From: Actinomycetota bacterium
Lineage (GTDB): Bacteria > Actinomycetota > Acidimicrobiia > Acidimicrobiales > MedAcidi-G1
DNA: 49,471 nucleotides
Assembly (NCBI GenBank): GCA_018673475.1
Contig: JABHCN010000063.1
Coordinates: forward strand, 1-49,471
Direction: 5' to 3'
Under the pieces are notes generated by a model. The model was not told the DNA's origin and did not search any database. It saw nothing but the letters and a program-made list of their open reading frames with translations. Shown here piece by piece: positions 27,355 to 36,325 of the stretch (position 1 is its first letter; every line of letters starts with the position of its first letter). A program made the translations under genes and the position numbers.

Positions 27355-28623
27355 CTACGGGAAGATCCCACGCTGTTCGTAGACGACCTTGAGGCGACGT
27401 AGCGCAATCGCGTAGGCGGCGTCGCGACGCGAGGCGATGTCGAGTTCCTCGCGTATCTCACAGATGGAGTCGGAGGCCTTCCAGAGGATGTCGCGCAGCT
27501 TGTGGTCCACATCGTTGAGGTTCCACGTCTGGGCAGACCGGTTCTGCAACCACTCGAAGTAGGAGACGATCACACCGCCGGCGTTGACGAGAATGTCGGG
27601 CAGCACCTCGATACCCCGATCGGCCAGGATGGCCTCGGCTTCGAGCGTTGTGGGGCCGTTGGCGGCCTCGACGACCACCTTCGCCTTGATCTGTCCGGCG
27701 TTGTCGGCCGTTATCTGGTTCTCGAGGGCCGCCGGGATCACCATGTCGGCGTCGACCCCCCACAGGTCGGCCGGCTCGATCCAGTCGGCGTTGGGGAAGC
27801 CGCTGACCGTGCCGTGTTCACCTACCCAGTCGGTCAGGTCGAAGGCGTCTATACCGTCCTCGTCGGCGATGGCCCCGAGGTGGTCTGATGCGGCCACCAC
27901 ACGTGCGCCGTGGACCTGCAGGATGCGACCGGTGGCTCCACCCACGTTTCCCCAACCCTGAATGACGGCTCTGGCGCTGCTCAGGTCAAAGCCCGTCTCA
28001 TCGGCCCAGTGCTGGAGGCAGAACATGACACCTTGGCCGGTGGCCTTGTCCCGTCCGGGGCTTCCACCGGTTTCGAGGGTCTTACCGGTGACGATGCGCT
28101 TCACATTCTGTCGCTCGGTGGCACCAGTGGAGTTCGCATAGGTATCCATCATCCAGACCATTGCCTGGGGGTTGCTGCCCAGGTCGGGTGCTGGAATGTC
28201 GTGGTCGGGGCCGATGTTTGCGCCGAGGGCGTGTGTGAACCGGCGGACGATTCGTTCCAGTTCCTCGGGTTCCACATCTCTCGGGCTGAATGCAATGCCG
28301 CCCTTGGCGCCGCCGAACGGGATCTCGCATAGCGCTGACTTCCAGGTCATCCATGACGCGAGGGCCTTGACCTCGTCGAGGTCTACGGCCTGGTGGAACC
28401 TGACCCCTCCCTTGTAGGGGCCCATGATGTTGCTGTGTTGAATGCGGTAGCCGCGGAAGACCTGATACTCACCGGTGTTCATGAGCACCGGGAAGTTCAC
28501 GATGATCTCGTTCTTGGGCTGGGACAGGATCGAGCGGATGCTGTCGGGCAGTTCGATCAGGTCGGCGCCACGGTTGAACTGGGCGAGGGCTGTTGCGAAG
28601 AGCCCGTTGCCTTCATCGGCCAT
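27355..28623 (-). CDS. gdhA: Glutamate dehydrogenase
   Basis: Interconverts glutamate with 2-oxoglutarate and ammonia. The 422-residue hexameric-type protein has the substrate lysine in GPYKGGVRFH, the second lysine in FGGAKGG, the DIPAPD segment, and the nucleotide-binding GWGNVGG. Length is typical of the small hexameric enzymes. Upstream, an AAGGGGTGAG ribosome site sits next to a perfect hairpin at 28639-28654, and an inverted repeat of CAATT/AATTG (28666-28684) lies further out. NAD versus NADP use was not judged. Confidence 0.94.
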   Translation of the reverse strand: MADEGNGLFATALAQFNRGADLIELPDSIRSILSQPKNEIIVNFPVLMNTGEYQVFRGYRIQHSNIMGPYKGGVRFHQAVDLDEVKALASWMTWKSALCEIPFGGAKGGIAFSPRDVEPEELERIVRRFTHALGANIGPDHDIPAPDLGSNPQAMVWMMDTYANSTGATERQNVKRIVTGKTLETGGSPGRDKATGQGVMFCLQHWADETGFDLSSARAVIQGWGNVGGATGRILQVHGARVVAASDHLGAIADEDGIDAFDLTDWVGEHGTVSGFPNADWIEPADLWGVDADMVIPAALENQITADNAGQIKAKVVVEAANGPTTLEAEAILADRGIEVLPDILVNAGGVIVSYFEWLQNRSAQTWNLNDVDHKLRDILWKASDSICEIREELDIASRRDAAYAIALRRLKVVYEQRGIFP

Positions 28624-28638
28624 TGGTTCTCACCCCTT

Positions 28639-28654
28639 GCACCATCGTTGGTGC
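28639..28654 (-). other. Hairpin in the glutamate dehydrogenase 5' leader
   Basis: GCACCA-TCGT-TGGTGC forms a perfect 6-bp stem ending just upstream of the ribosome binding site. It could stabilise the leader or affect translation; no alternative structure was found. Confidence 0.3.
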
Positions 28655-28708
28655 CGGTCAGAGGACAATTGTTCGACCAAATTGATCGGAAGTTGCAGCC
28701 GAACGCTA

Positions 28709-31042
28709 CTACTCCCGGCCTTCCAGCAGGCGGGGGCCGGCAGCTACGAGCAATCCGCCGATCGTGGAGCAGACGGCGACCACTGCCCAGGTGGATGACC
28801 CGGGTGTCACCAGCTCGAAGTAGTCGCGGCCGGCCGGCAGCGCCAACACCCCCGCGTAGGAGGCGGCCATGGCTGCGGCCAGCCCCAGTTTCCATGTGCG
28901 TAGTGGCCGGCTGATGGACACGAGGATCACGAGTCCGACGACAAGCAGGGCCATTGTGGCGGCGGTGCGGGCTTCGGCCAGGCTGGAGTCACCTCGCCTG
29001 ACGATCTCGTAGCAGGCGAAGGTGGAGATGGCTGCAGCCACGCCGGCAGGCAGGGAGTATCTGAGTACCCGTTTGAGAAAGCCGGTGTCGACCAGAGAGG
29101 TGTCGGGTGCCAGGGCAAGGAAGAAGCCCGGTACCCCGATCGAGACCGTTCCGATGAGGGTCAGCTGCTTGGGCAGGAACGGGAACGGGGAGCCGATGAT
29201 GGCGACGAGGGCGGTCAACAGCACAGCGTAGGTGGCCTTGGAGATGAACAGGTTGGCGACCCGCTCGATGTTGTTGATGACGCGTCGGCCTTCGGCCAGG
29301 ACCCTGGGGAGGGTGGAGAAGCGGTCGTCGAGCAGCACCAGTTGGGCTACTGCGCGGGTTGCCGAGCTGCCTGAACCCATGGCGATTCCCATGTCGGCGT
29401 CCTTCAGGGCGAGGACGTCGTTTACGCCGTCTCCGGTCATTGCCACGGTGTGGCCGCGCGACTGGAGGGCGGCGATCATGGCCCGCTTCTGGTGTGGCGT
29501 CACCCGTCCGAACACGGATTCGTCGGCGAGCAGATCGGCCAGTTCGTCGGGGTCGCTGGGAAGGTTGCGGCCGTCAAAGCCGGTGTCGGCGTCGGGAATG
29601 CCGGCCCGTCTGGCCACTGCTGCGACCGTGGACGGATGGTCGCCCGAGATGACCTTCAGGTCGACCCCCTGTTGGATGAAGTATTCGAGGATCTCGGGTG
29701 CATCCTCCTTGACGGTGTCCTCGAGGAGAATCAGGCAGAGCGGCGCCCGGGCCCTGGGTAGTGAGTCGGCGTCCTCAGCGGGGGTCGATGCCCGTGTCAG
29801 AACAAGGATTCGACAGCCCGTGTCGGCGTGTTCGGCCACGCGTGCCCTGGCTGTGGCCCACTCGCCCTCCGGCAGCAGCACGTCGGGGGCGCCGAGGTGG
29901 TAGACGCCGTGTTCGGCGAACTCGGCTGCTGCCCACTTGTGGGCCGAGGAGAAGGGGGTTACCGATGTGGTGGTCCAGCCGGGGTCAGGGCACGCTGCCG
30001 CAACGGCTGAAAGGGTGGCGTTTGGCGACGGGTCGGCTGCGGCCATGGCTCCGAGTGCTGCTGTGGCGTCGGCCTCGGAGGTGGAGCCGATGACCTCGAC
30101 CCGTCCGAAGGAGATCTCGCCGGTGGTGATGGTTCCGGTCTTGTCGAGGCACAGGGTGTCCACCCGCGCCAGGAGTTCCACCGAGGAGAGTTCCTTGGCG
30201 AGGGCCTGTCGTCTGGCCAGGGCGATCACACCGACGATGAACGAGAGGCTCGTGAGCAGGACGAGGCCGTCGGGGACCATTGCCACGGCGGCTGCAACGG
30301 TGCCCCGCAGGGCCTCCTCCCAGAGGTCTTCGGTGATGAGCAGTCGCAGGAGCAGGAGGCCGGCGGCTGGCGGGATGATGGCGGTCAGCCAGCGCAGAAT
30401 GGTGTTCACCCCGGAGCGAAGTTCGCTGTCGGCGAGCTTGAACCTGCGGGCCTCCTCGGCCAGCGATGCGGCGTAGGAGTCGGCTCCGATTCTGGTTGCC
30501 ACGTAGTGGCCTGAGCCGGCCGAGACGAAGCTGCCCGAGAGCACCGGGTCGCCGGCCACCTTGTCGACCGGGTCTGCCTCACCGGTCAGGAGGGACTCGT
30601 CTATTTCGAGGCCTACACCTGAGAGCACGTCACCGTCCACGACAACCTGGTCGCCGGGTGCCAACTCCATGACGTCGTCGGCGACCACCTGGGAGACGGT
30701 CACCTCCTGGGGTGTGCCATCACGCACCACGCGCGCCCTTGGGGCCGAGAGGAGGGCCAGATCGGTGAGGGTGCGTCGGGCCTTCAGTTCCTGGAGCACC
30801 CCGATGACGCTGTTGGAGACGATTACGCCGGCGAACAGGGCATCGCCGGGAAAGCCGGCTACCAGGATGAGGGCCAGCAGCGTTCCCATGATTGCGTTGA
30901 CCGGTGTGAGGACGTTGGCCCTGAGGATCTCGCGGGTCGTGCGGACGGGTGCATCGGGTACGTCGTTGAGCCGGCCGTCGGCGACCCGTTCGGCAACCTC
31001 GGCGGCACTCAGACCAGATGGGGTTGTCTGCTGTATGTTCAC
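28709..31042 (-). CDS. P-type cation ATPase (CtpE-like)
   Basis: Membrane pump driven by ATP. The 777 residues include the actuator motif LLTGEA (151-156), helix M4 with VPDGLVLL (256-263), the phosphorylated Asp300 in DKTGTI, and GDGVND in the hinge. There is no N-terminal metal-binding domain and no CPC motif, so it is not a copper/heavy-metal pump. VPxGLVLLTS with a short N-terminus resembles mycobacterial CtpE, linked to calcium. GTG 31042 is supported by a TACCAT box 7 nt upstream. The transported ion is inference. Confidence 0.9.
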   Translation of the reverse strand: MNIQQTTPSGLSAAEVAERVADGRLNDVPDAPVRTTREILRANVLTPVNAIMGTLLALILVAGFPGDALFAGVIVSNSVIGVLQELKARRTLTDLALLSAPRARVVRDGTPQEVTVSQVVADDVMELAPGDQVVVDGDVLSGVGLEIDESLLTGEADPVDKVAGDPVLSGSFVSAGSGHYVATRIGADSYAASLAEEARRFKLADSELRSGVNTILRWLTAIIPPAAGLLLLRLLITEDLWEEALRGTVAAAVAMVPDGLVLLTSLSFIVGVIALARRQALAKELSSVELLARVDTLCLDKTGTITTGEISFGRVEVIGSTSEADATAALGAMAAADPSPNATLSAVAAACPDPGWTTTSVTPFSSAHKWAAAEFAEHGVYHLGAPDVLLPEGEWATARARVAEHADTGCRILVLTRASTPAEDADSLPRARAPLCLILLEDTVKEDAPEILEYFIQQGVDLKVISGDHPSTVAAVARRAGIPDADTGFDGRNLPSDPDELADLLADESVFGRVTPHQKRAMIAALQSRGHTVAMTGDGVNDVLALKDADMGIAMGSGSSATRAVAQLVLLDDRFSTLPRVLAEGRRVINNIERVANLFISKATYAVLLTALVAIIGSPFPFLPKQLTLIGTVSIGVPGFFLALAPDTSLVDTGFLKRVLRYSLPAGVAAAISTFACYEIVRRGDSSLAEARTAATMALLVVGLVILVSISRPLRTWKLGLAAAMAASYAGVLALPAGRDYFELVTPGSSTWAVVAVCSTIGGLLVAAGPRLLEGRE

Positions 31043-31049
31043 CGGGCTG

Positions 31050-31055
31050 ATGGTA
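31050..31055 (-). promoter_or_regulatory. -10 box of a probable leaderless promoter (P-type ATPase)
   Basis: On the minus strand TACCAT ends 7 nt before GTG 31042. Confidence 0.45.
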
Positions 31056-31082
31056 CGAGGTTGGAGCGGGTCGGTGGCCTGA

Positions 31083-31829
31083 TCAGCCCTCCGACCTTTC
31101 CAGCCGGTAGCTGCCGGCGTTCATGGCTAGGCGATGGCGGGCTCCCGGTACAAACGGGTCATCGGTCTCGTATCCGGCGTCGCCCGACCACATGGCGACC
31201 ACGCCGTCGTCGGTTCGGGCCATGTGGGTCTCGTAGAAGAGGGGCTCCATCGCGTCCAGGGCGGTCAGGGCCGATTCGGTGTCGCTCCAGGCCTCGAGCA
31301 TGTGGAGGGTCATCCAGGTGGGTGGCGCCAGCTCGATCTCACCTGCGTCGCGACGGCTCAGGGCCGCTGTCGGCGACATCCAGGCGTGCTCGGTTATCTC
31401 GCCGTCATCGATCGAGACCTCACCTGCTGCTCCGGTTGATACGCGGGCAGCGAAGAAGAAGGTGGAGAAGCGCTTGGGGCTGATGGGTGGGGGAAGCCAG
31501 TAGGAGAACCAGACCAGCGAGTCCGGGTCGACGGTGAGGTCGGCCTCCTCAGCGGCCTCGCGTGTGGCAGCGGCTGAGGCGGTGGCCAGTTCGTCATGTT
31601 CACCGTCAGGGCCGGTCACGTTGTCGGCGTCGTCGATTCGCCCTCCGGGGAACACCCACATGCCGCCGAATGCGATCTTGGAGTTGCGGCGCAGCATCAG
31701 CGCCTCGAGGCCGTCTCGGCCATCGCGCACGATGACGACCGTTGCGGCGGGGATCAGGTCGGTGGTCCCGTGCTCCTCGTGGTGGCGGACCCACAGGTCG
31801 TAGCGCCGGCTGTCAATGTGTTCGGTCAT
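31083..31829 (-). CDS. Nudix hydrolase, NUDT19/acyl-CoA diphosphatase-like
   Basis: A 248-residue Nudix protein. The Nudix box is present but stretched: GGRIDDAD, then an insertion, then TREAAEEADL, which supplies the REx2EE glutamates for metal binding. This insertion and the following SPKRFSTFFF stretch resemble the NUDT19/RP2p group, whose members cleave CoA derivatives. The start overlaps the stop of the upstream CoA transferase (ATGA), so the two are co-expressed, which agrees with a CoA-related substrate. The substrate is not proven. Confidence 0.85.
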   Translation of the reverse strand: MTEHIDSRRYDLWVRHHEEHGTTDLIPAATVVIVRDGRDGLEALMLRRNSKIAFGGMWVFPGGRIDDADNVTGPDGEHDELATASAAATREAAEEADLTVDPDSLVWFSYWLPPPISPKRFSTFFFAARVSTGAAGEVSIDDGEITEHAWMSPTAALSRRDAGEIELAPPTWMTLHMLEAWSDTESALTALDAMEPLFYETHMARTDDGVVAMWSGDAGYETDDPFVPGARHRLAMNAGSYRLERSEG

Positions 31830-33013
31830 GCGATGACCCCTGCTTCCCTGAGGTTGGCGATTTCGTTGCCCCGTCCGGTTTCGGCGACCACCTGGTCGGT
31901 GTGTTGGCCGAGCGTCGGGGCCGACGGTTCGGTCATCTGGGCTGGGGTGCCGAGAAACTGTGCAGGGGCACGATGCTGGCGTACCCGTCCCGCAGCAGGG
32001 TGGTCGTGTTCGCTGAACAGTTCGTTGGCGACCACCTGTGGGTCGGTCGGAACCTCGTCGACCCGCCGAATGGCGCCGAAGGGAACGTTGTTGGCTTCGA
32101 GGAGTTCCTCGGCCTCAGAGACGGTGAACGTCGTGGCCTTCTCCCTTATCTCCACGAGGACCTTGTGGAACTTCTCCCGGTTGCGTGAGCGGTCGGGGGC
32201 GTGGGCGAGGTCCGGGTCGGAGCTGTCGACGCCGAAGGCGGTGGCCAACCCGTGGAAGCCGGTGTCGTCGGGTGCTGCGATTGAGACGAAACCGTCTACG
32301 AGGACATACGGGGTCACCTGGGATGCCGCTGCCTGTGGTCCTGAGTGGTCGCCGTCGAGTATCACCTCGTGGTCGGCGCCGTCCACGAACAGGAAGGCTA
32401 TGCAGGCGTCCAGCATCGAGAGCTGGATGTGTTGGCCACCCCTGCCCATCTGGCGCGAGAACAGGGCGGCCGTTATCGCCTGAGATGCCGTGTAGGCGGT
32501 GATCTTGTCGGCAGCCAGTTGTCGCAACTGGCTGGGTCGGTTGTCGTAGAGGCCGGTCTGGTTGTCGGCCAGTCCTGACTGTGCCTGAATCGCCGTGTCG
32601 TAGACGCGCCTGTGGCTGTAGGGGCCGGTGGGGCCGTAGCCGGTCAGGTCTGCGTAGATCAGGTCCGGTTTGAGCGCCGCCATGTCGCTGTATGCGATCC
32701 CCAGCCTCTCGGCCACCCCGGGTCGGAAGTTCTGGACCAGTACGTCGGCATCGGCCACCAGGTCCGAGAGGATGGCCATGCCCTCTTCGCTGCGGATGTC
32801 GAGCACAATTGACCGCTTTCCTCTGTTGGCCACCTGGAACATGGCGGAGATGCCGTTCACAGAAGTGCCAATCCATCTGACGAGATCTCCTGTTGGTGCC
32901 TGTTCCACCTTCACGCAGGAGGCGCCCTGGTCGACGAGCATTCCTGTTGCCAGCGGGCCGGTCAGGGCGACCGACAGGTCCAGGATTCGTATTCCTTCTA
33001 GGGGTCCCGGCAT
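31826..33013 (-). CDS. CaiB/BaiF family III CoA transferase
   Basis: A 395-residue enzyme that transfers CoA between organic acids. It starts PLEGIRILDLSVALTGPLA, typical of the family, and has the candidate catalytic Asp in RVYDTAIQAQSG and the GRGGQHIQLSMLDA motif. Unlike the Mct-like paralogue at 24534, nothing points to a specific substrate. The ATG is supported by TACCTT 6 nt upstream. It overlaps the Nudix gene downstream and is divergent from the SDR, with 110 nt between starts. Confidence 0.9.
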   Translation of the reverse strand: MPGPLEGIRILDLSVALTGPLATGMLVDQGASCVKVEQAPTGDLVRWIGTSVNGISAMFQVANRGKRSIVLDIRSEEGMAILSDLVADADVLVQNFRPGVAERLGIAYSDMAALKPDLIYADLTGYGPTGPYSHRRVYDTAIQAQSGLADNQTGLYDNRPSQLRQLAADKITAYTASQAITAALFSRQMGRGGQHIQLSMLDACIAFLFVDGADHEVILDGDHSGPQAAASQVTPYVLVDGFVSIAAPDDTGFHGLATAFGVDSSDPDLAHAPDRSRNREKFHKVLVEIREKATTFTVSEAEELLEANNVPFGAIRRVDEVPTDPQVVANELFSEHDHPAAGRVRQHRAPAQFLGTPAQMTEPSAPTLGQHTDQVVAETGRGNEIANLREAGVIA

Positions 33014-33019
33014 GGGGTG

Positions 33020-33025
33020 AAGGTA
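33020..33025 (-). promoter_or_regulatory. -10 box of a probable leaderless promoter (CoA transferase)
   Basis: On the minus strand TACCTT ends 6 nt before ATG 33013. Confidence 0.45.
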
Positions 33026-33076
33026 GTCCGTCCGATCGATGGCACTGCCAGCGGGTGTGCTAGACGGTTGCGCAGG

Positions 33077-33105
33077 TTGACGCGGCCGCCCGGTCGACGT
33101 AGCGA
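33077..33105 (+). promoter_or_regulatory. Promoter of the SDR gene
   Basis: TTGACG (33077-33082) and TAGCGA (33100-33105) are 17 nt apart. Transcription would begin near 33112, leaving a very short leader with the AAGGGG ribosome site before ATG 33124. Confidence 0.5.
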
Positions 33106-33123
33106 CAGGAAGGCGAAGGGGAC

Positions 33124-33960
33124 ATGCAGGAACTCGAGGGTCGGGTAGCGGTTGTCACCGGTGCGGCCAGCGGAATCGGTCTGGCCATGACGGAGGCGTT
33201 TGTGGCCCAGGGCATGAAGGTCGTGATGGCAGATGTCGAAGAGGATGCTCTCGCCGCCCAGGCGACGCGCCTCGAGGCGGCGGGGGCGCCGGTGCTGGGC
33301 GTCCTGTGTGATGTGACCGACCCTGCTGCGGTCCAGGCTCTGGCTGATGCGACGATCGACAACTTTGGTGGTGTGCACGTGTTGTGCAACAACGCCGGGA
33401 TCGGGCCGTCGGGTCCGATGCTCGAGACGACACCATCGGAGTGGCAGTGGTTGATCGGGGTCAACGTGCTGGGCGTGGCCTACGGGGTGACCACGTTCGC
33501 CCCTCTGATGGTCGAGGCCGGTGAGGGGCACATCGTGAACACGGCCTCGCAGGCGGGCCTCATGACGACGGTGAGGCTCGGCATGTACTGCGCCAGCAAG
33601 CACGCTGTTGTGGGCCTGTCCGAGTCCCTCTACCGGGAACTGGAGGACACACCTGTGGGTGTCTCGTGTCTCTGCCCTGAGTTGGTGTTGACCAACATCT
33701 TCTCGTCGCAGCGGAACCGGCCCGACTGGGTGGAGGTCGAGGGGGAGGAACCGGCCGGGCTGCCCAACCCCGAAATCCTGGAGTACCTGGCAACGCACGG
33801 GATCGACGCCTCGAACGTGGCAGATGCTGTCGTGGATGCCGTGAAGGCTGACAGGTTCTGGGTGTTCACCCACGATGTCACCCTGCCCCAGGCGATGCGG
33901 CGCTTCGAGGACCTGCAGGCGGGACGGAACCCGACGGCGGGGGACGGGGCCCTGGACTGA
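33124..33960 (+). CDS. Short-chain dehydrogenase/reductase
   Basis: A 278-residue NAD(P)-dependent oxidoreductase of the classical SDR fold. The cofactor motif TGAASGIG (residues 12-19), the NNAG motif, the catalytic Ser in NTASQAG and the YCASK pair are all intact. An acidic residue at the end of the second strand (MADVEED) suggests NAD(H) rather than NADP(H). A cytochrome P450 follows 56 nt downstream with its own start signal, so the two may act on the same lipid or terpenoid; that is inference. Confidence 0.92.
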   Translation: MQELEGRVAVVTGAASGIGLAMTEAFVAQGMKVVMADVEEDALAAQATRLEAAGAPVLGVLCDVTDPAAVQALADATIDNFGGVHVLCNNAGIGPSGPMLETTPSEWQWLIGVNVLGVAYGVTTFAPLMVEAGEGHIVNTASQAGLMTTVRLGMYCASKHAVVGLSESLYRELEDTPVGVSCLCPELVLTNIFSSQRNRPDWVEVEGEEPAGLPNPEILEYLATHGIDASNVADAVVDAVKADRFWVFTHDVTLPQAMRRFEDLQAGRNPTAGDGALD

Positions 33961-34003
33961 GCAGGCTGCCCGGGACGGTTCGGCACGGACCACCCGCTGC
34001 TCC

Positions 34004-34009
34004 TATGGT
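34004..34009 (+). promoter_or_regulatory. -10 box of a probable leaderless promoter (cytochrome P450)
   Basis: TATGGT ends 7 nt before ATG 34017 and favours that start over upstream in-frame codons. Confidence 0.45.
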
Positions 34010-34016
34010 TGATGCC

Positions 34017-35264
34017 ATGCAGTTGGGGGACATCGACCTTTCCGACATTGAGGGCTTCTGGACCCTGCCGATGGTCGAGCGGGAGGCGGCATTTGCCACG
34101 CTGCGTCGTGAGGACCCGATCAGGTTCTTTGAGGAGCGCGACCTTGAGATCCTTCCCACCGGACCGGGCTACTGGGCGGTGACCCGGCACGCTGACGTGA
34201 TCGAGGCCAGTCGCCGTGCCGACCTGTTCTGTTCCGGACACGGCACGAATATTCCGGACCTGCCACCGGAGTTCAACGAGTTCTTCGGTTCCATGATCAG
34301 CATGGATGATCCCCGTCACGCCCGGATGCGCCGGATCGTGTCTGCTGGGTTCACGCCCAAGATGATGAGGCGGCTGGAGGTCCACGTCGAGGAGACAGCC
34401 GAGTCGATAGTCGACAGCGTGGCTGGGCGGGGAGAGTGTGACTTTGTCGGCGATATCGCCGCCCGCCTGCCGCTGGTGATCATCTGCGAGATGATGGGCA
34501 TCGACCCTGGCCGCTACGACGAGGTGTTCAGGCTCTCCAACATCATTCTCAGCCAGGGTGATCCGGAGTTCTTTTCAGAGGGTGACGATCCCCTTGAGGC
34601 CTTTCTGGCTGCTGGGGCGAGCCTGGCTGCGATCATGAACGAGACAGCGGAGTCGCGAAGGGGTGGCGACGGCGAGGATCTCACAACGATTCTCGTGAAC
34701 GCCGAGGTGGAGGGTGAGAGGCTCACGGCCGCCGAGTTGGCCTCGTTCTTCGTTCTGCTCTGCGTTGCGGGCAACGAGACGACACGTAACGCCATCACCT
34801 GGGGTCTCGAGTTCCTGACGGCCAACCCGGACCAGATGGAGCTGTGGCTGTCGGACATCGACGGGATCACGCCGACTGCGGTGGATGAGATCGTGCGGAT
34901 GTCCAGCCCGGTTATCCACTTCCGCAGGACCGTCACCACCGATGGTGCTCGCCTGGGTGGCCGGGAGTTCTCGGCCGGGGACAAGGTCGTGCTCTGGTAC
35001 AACTCCGCCAATCGCGACGAGGCGGTGTTCGACGACCCGGACAGGTTCGACGTGACGCGTGACCCCAACCACCACGTTGGATTCGGTGGGCCGGGTCCCC
35101 ACTTCTGCATGGGGTCCCACCTGGCCCGGCGGGAGGTCTCGGTTCTCTACAGGCATCTGCTGCGGCGTCTTCCCGACATTCACGCCACGGCGCCGCCCGA
35201 TCGGCTGCGGGGCAATTTCGTGAACGGTGTCAAGCGCCTGCCCTGCGCGTTCACCCCTGCCTGA
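34017..35264 (+). CDS. Cytochrome P450
   Basis: Soluble class I monooxygenase of 415 residues. The heme-ligand Cys364 lies in FGGPGPHFCMG, the I-helix oxygen-binding motif is AGNETT, and the K-helix ExxR is in DEIVRMSSP. The N-terminus has no membrane anchor. The form is like the actinobacterial P450s that hydroxylate lipids and sterols, but the substrate and CYP family were not assigned. It needs a ferredoxin and reductase, neither of which is adjacent. Convergent with the metallo-hydrolase gene. Confidence 0.94.
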   Translation: MQLGDIDLSDIEGFWTLPMVEREAAFATLRREDPIRFFEERDLEILPTGPGYWAVTRHADVIEASRRADLFCSGHGTNIPDLPPEFNEFFGSMISMDDPRHARMRRIVSAGFTPKMMRRLEVHVEETAESIVDSVAGRGECDFVGDIAARLPLVIICEMMGIDPGRYDEVFRLSNIILSQGDPEFFSEGDDPLEAFLAAGASLAAIMNETAESRRGGDGEDLTTILVNAEVEGERLTAAELASFFVLLCVAGNETTRNAITWGLEFLTANPDQMELWLSDIDGITPTAVDEIVRMSSPVIHFRRTVTTDGARLGGREFSAGDKVVLWYNSANRDEAVFDDPDRFDVTRDPNHHVGFGGPGPHFCMGSHLARREVSVLYRHLLRRLPDIHATAPPDRLRGNFVNGVKRLPCAFTPA

Positions 35265-35277
35265 GACGGGCGGCGCG

Positions 35278-36246
35278 TTATTGGGCGATGGCCCATTCGG
35301 CCTCGGGATCGGGCTCCGGGTCGGCTGTGGCCCTGCCCCAGCGGTGGAGGGCGAGCAGATGGGCGAACACCGATGCGCCCGCAGCCTTGTGGAGCTTCTC
35401 GTCGACGTCGGCGTAGATGTCGGCGACGAGGGCGGCGACTGTTCGGGGTCCGTCGGTGAGGGCGGCCACGATCTGGTCTTCGCGGTGACGGCGATGGGCA
35501 AGTAGGGCCGTTACGAACGGGACGGGGTCGGTGATTGCCGGTCCGTGTGTGGGGCGGTAGGTCGTCTCTGAACGGGCGATCAGGCGTTCCAGGCCGTCCA
35601 TGTAGTCGGCCAGGTCTCCGTCGGGGGCTGGAATGACCGTGGTGGACCATCCCATGACGTGGTCTCCGGTGAAGAGGGTCTGCTCCTCGGCTAGGGCGAA
35701 GCAGAGGTGGTTGGAGATGTGGCCCGGTGTGTGGAGGCACTCGAAGGTGAAGCTCTCTCCGGCGACGATGTCGGTGTCGGCCAGGGCGATGTCGGGAACG
35801 AAGTCGGTGTCACCGCCGCCCTCGCCGTCGTCTGATTCCGGGTCCTCTCCGGCTTCGATGGCCCGTCTGATCCGCTCTTCGTGTGCCCTGATGGCTGCCT
35901 CGGGGTGGGGTCCGAAGCCGTAGGTGGTTGCGCCGGTTGCGGCCTTGACGGCTGCGGTTGCCGGTGAGTGGTCGGGGTGGGTGTGGGTGACGAGAATGTG
36001 GGTGACGGTCTGGCCGTCGACTGCTGCCAGCAGTGCGGCCACGTGTGCCTCGTCGTCGGGTCCGGGATCGATGATTGCCACGTCGCCGCCGTCGGTCGGC
36101 CCCACGATGAATGTGGCGGTCCCGTGGTAGGTGAACCGGGAGGGGTTGTCGGCGACGATGCGTCGAACAAGCGTCGAGACCTGTTCGACCCGTCCGTACT
36201 CAGGTGGGTCCTCCTGGAGCAGCAGTTGCGCTATCGGTATGTTCAT
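35278..36246 (-). CDS. Metallo-beta-lactamase-fold hydrolase with C-terminal winged helix (LACTB2-like)
   Basis: A 322-residue zinc hydrolase. The metal motif THTHPDHS, a further His in LHTPGHISNH, and GDHVMGWS are present. A C-terminal domain of about 80 residues resembles the winged-helix tail of the LACTB2/RNase-like group. An unusual acidic insert (near residues 135-150, rich in Glu, Asp and Gly) interrupts the first domain. The ATG directly abuts a 17-bp hairpin that holds its ribosome binding site (36247-36302). Substrate unknown: a thioester or RNA are both plausible. Confidence 0.87.
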   Translation of the reverse strand: MNIPIAQLLLQEDPPEYGRVEQVSTLVRRIVADNPSRFTYHGTATFIVGPTDGGDVAIIDPGPDDEAHVAALLAAVDGQTVTHILVTHTHPDHSPATAAVKAATGATTYGFGPHPEAAIRAHEERIRRAIEAGEDPESDDGEGGGDTDFVPDIALADTDIVAGESFTFECLHTPGHISNHLCFALAEEQTLFTGDHVMGWSTTVIPAPDGDLADYMDGLERLIARSETTYRPTHGPAITDPVPFVTALLAHRRHREDQIVAALTDGPRTVAALVADIYADVDEKLHKAAGASVFAHLLALHRWGRATADPEPDPEAEWAIAQ

Positions 36247-36302
36247 GACTGAGATCCTGCCCGCCTGAGGGGTTCGATGCTGTGACGGGCGGGATCTCAG
36301 TC
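36247..36302 (-). promoter_or_regulatory. Long hairpin covering the ribosome binding site of the metallo-hydrolase gene
   Basis: A 17-bp inverted repeat with one G-U pair (36247-36263 with 36286-36302) encloses a 22-nt loop. On the minus strand the second arm ends at the base before the ATG at 36246 and contains the GGCAGGA ribosome site. It also lies 24 nt past the sir stop, so it may act as a terminator of the sulfate-reduction operon, as a translational block, or both. No T-run follows. Confidence 0.5.
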
Positions 36303-36325
36303 AGGTTGGATGGACTCGGGGACGT

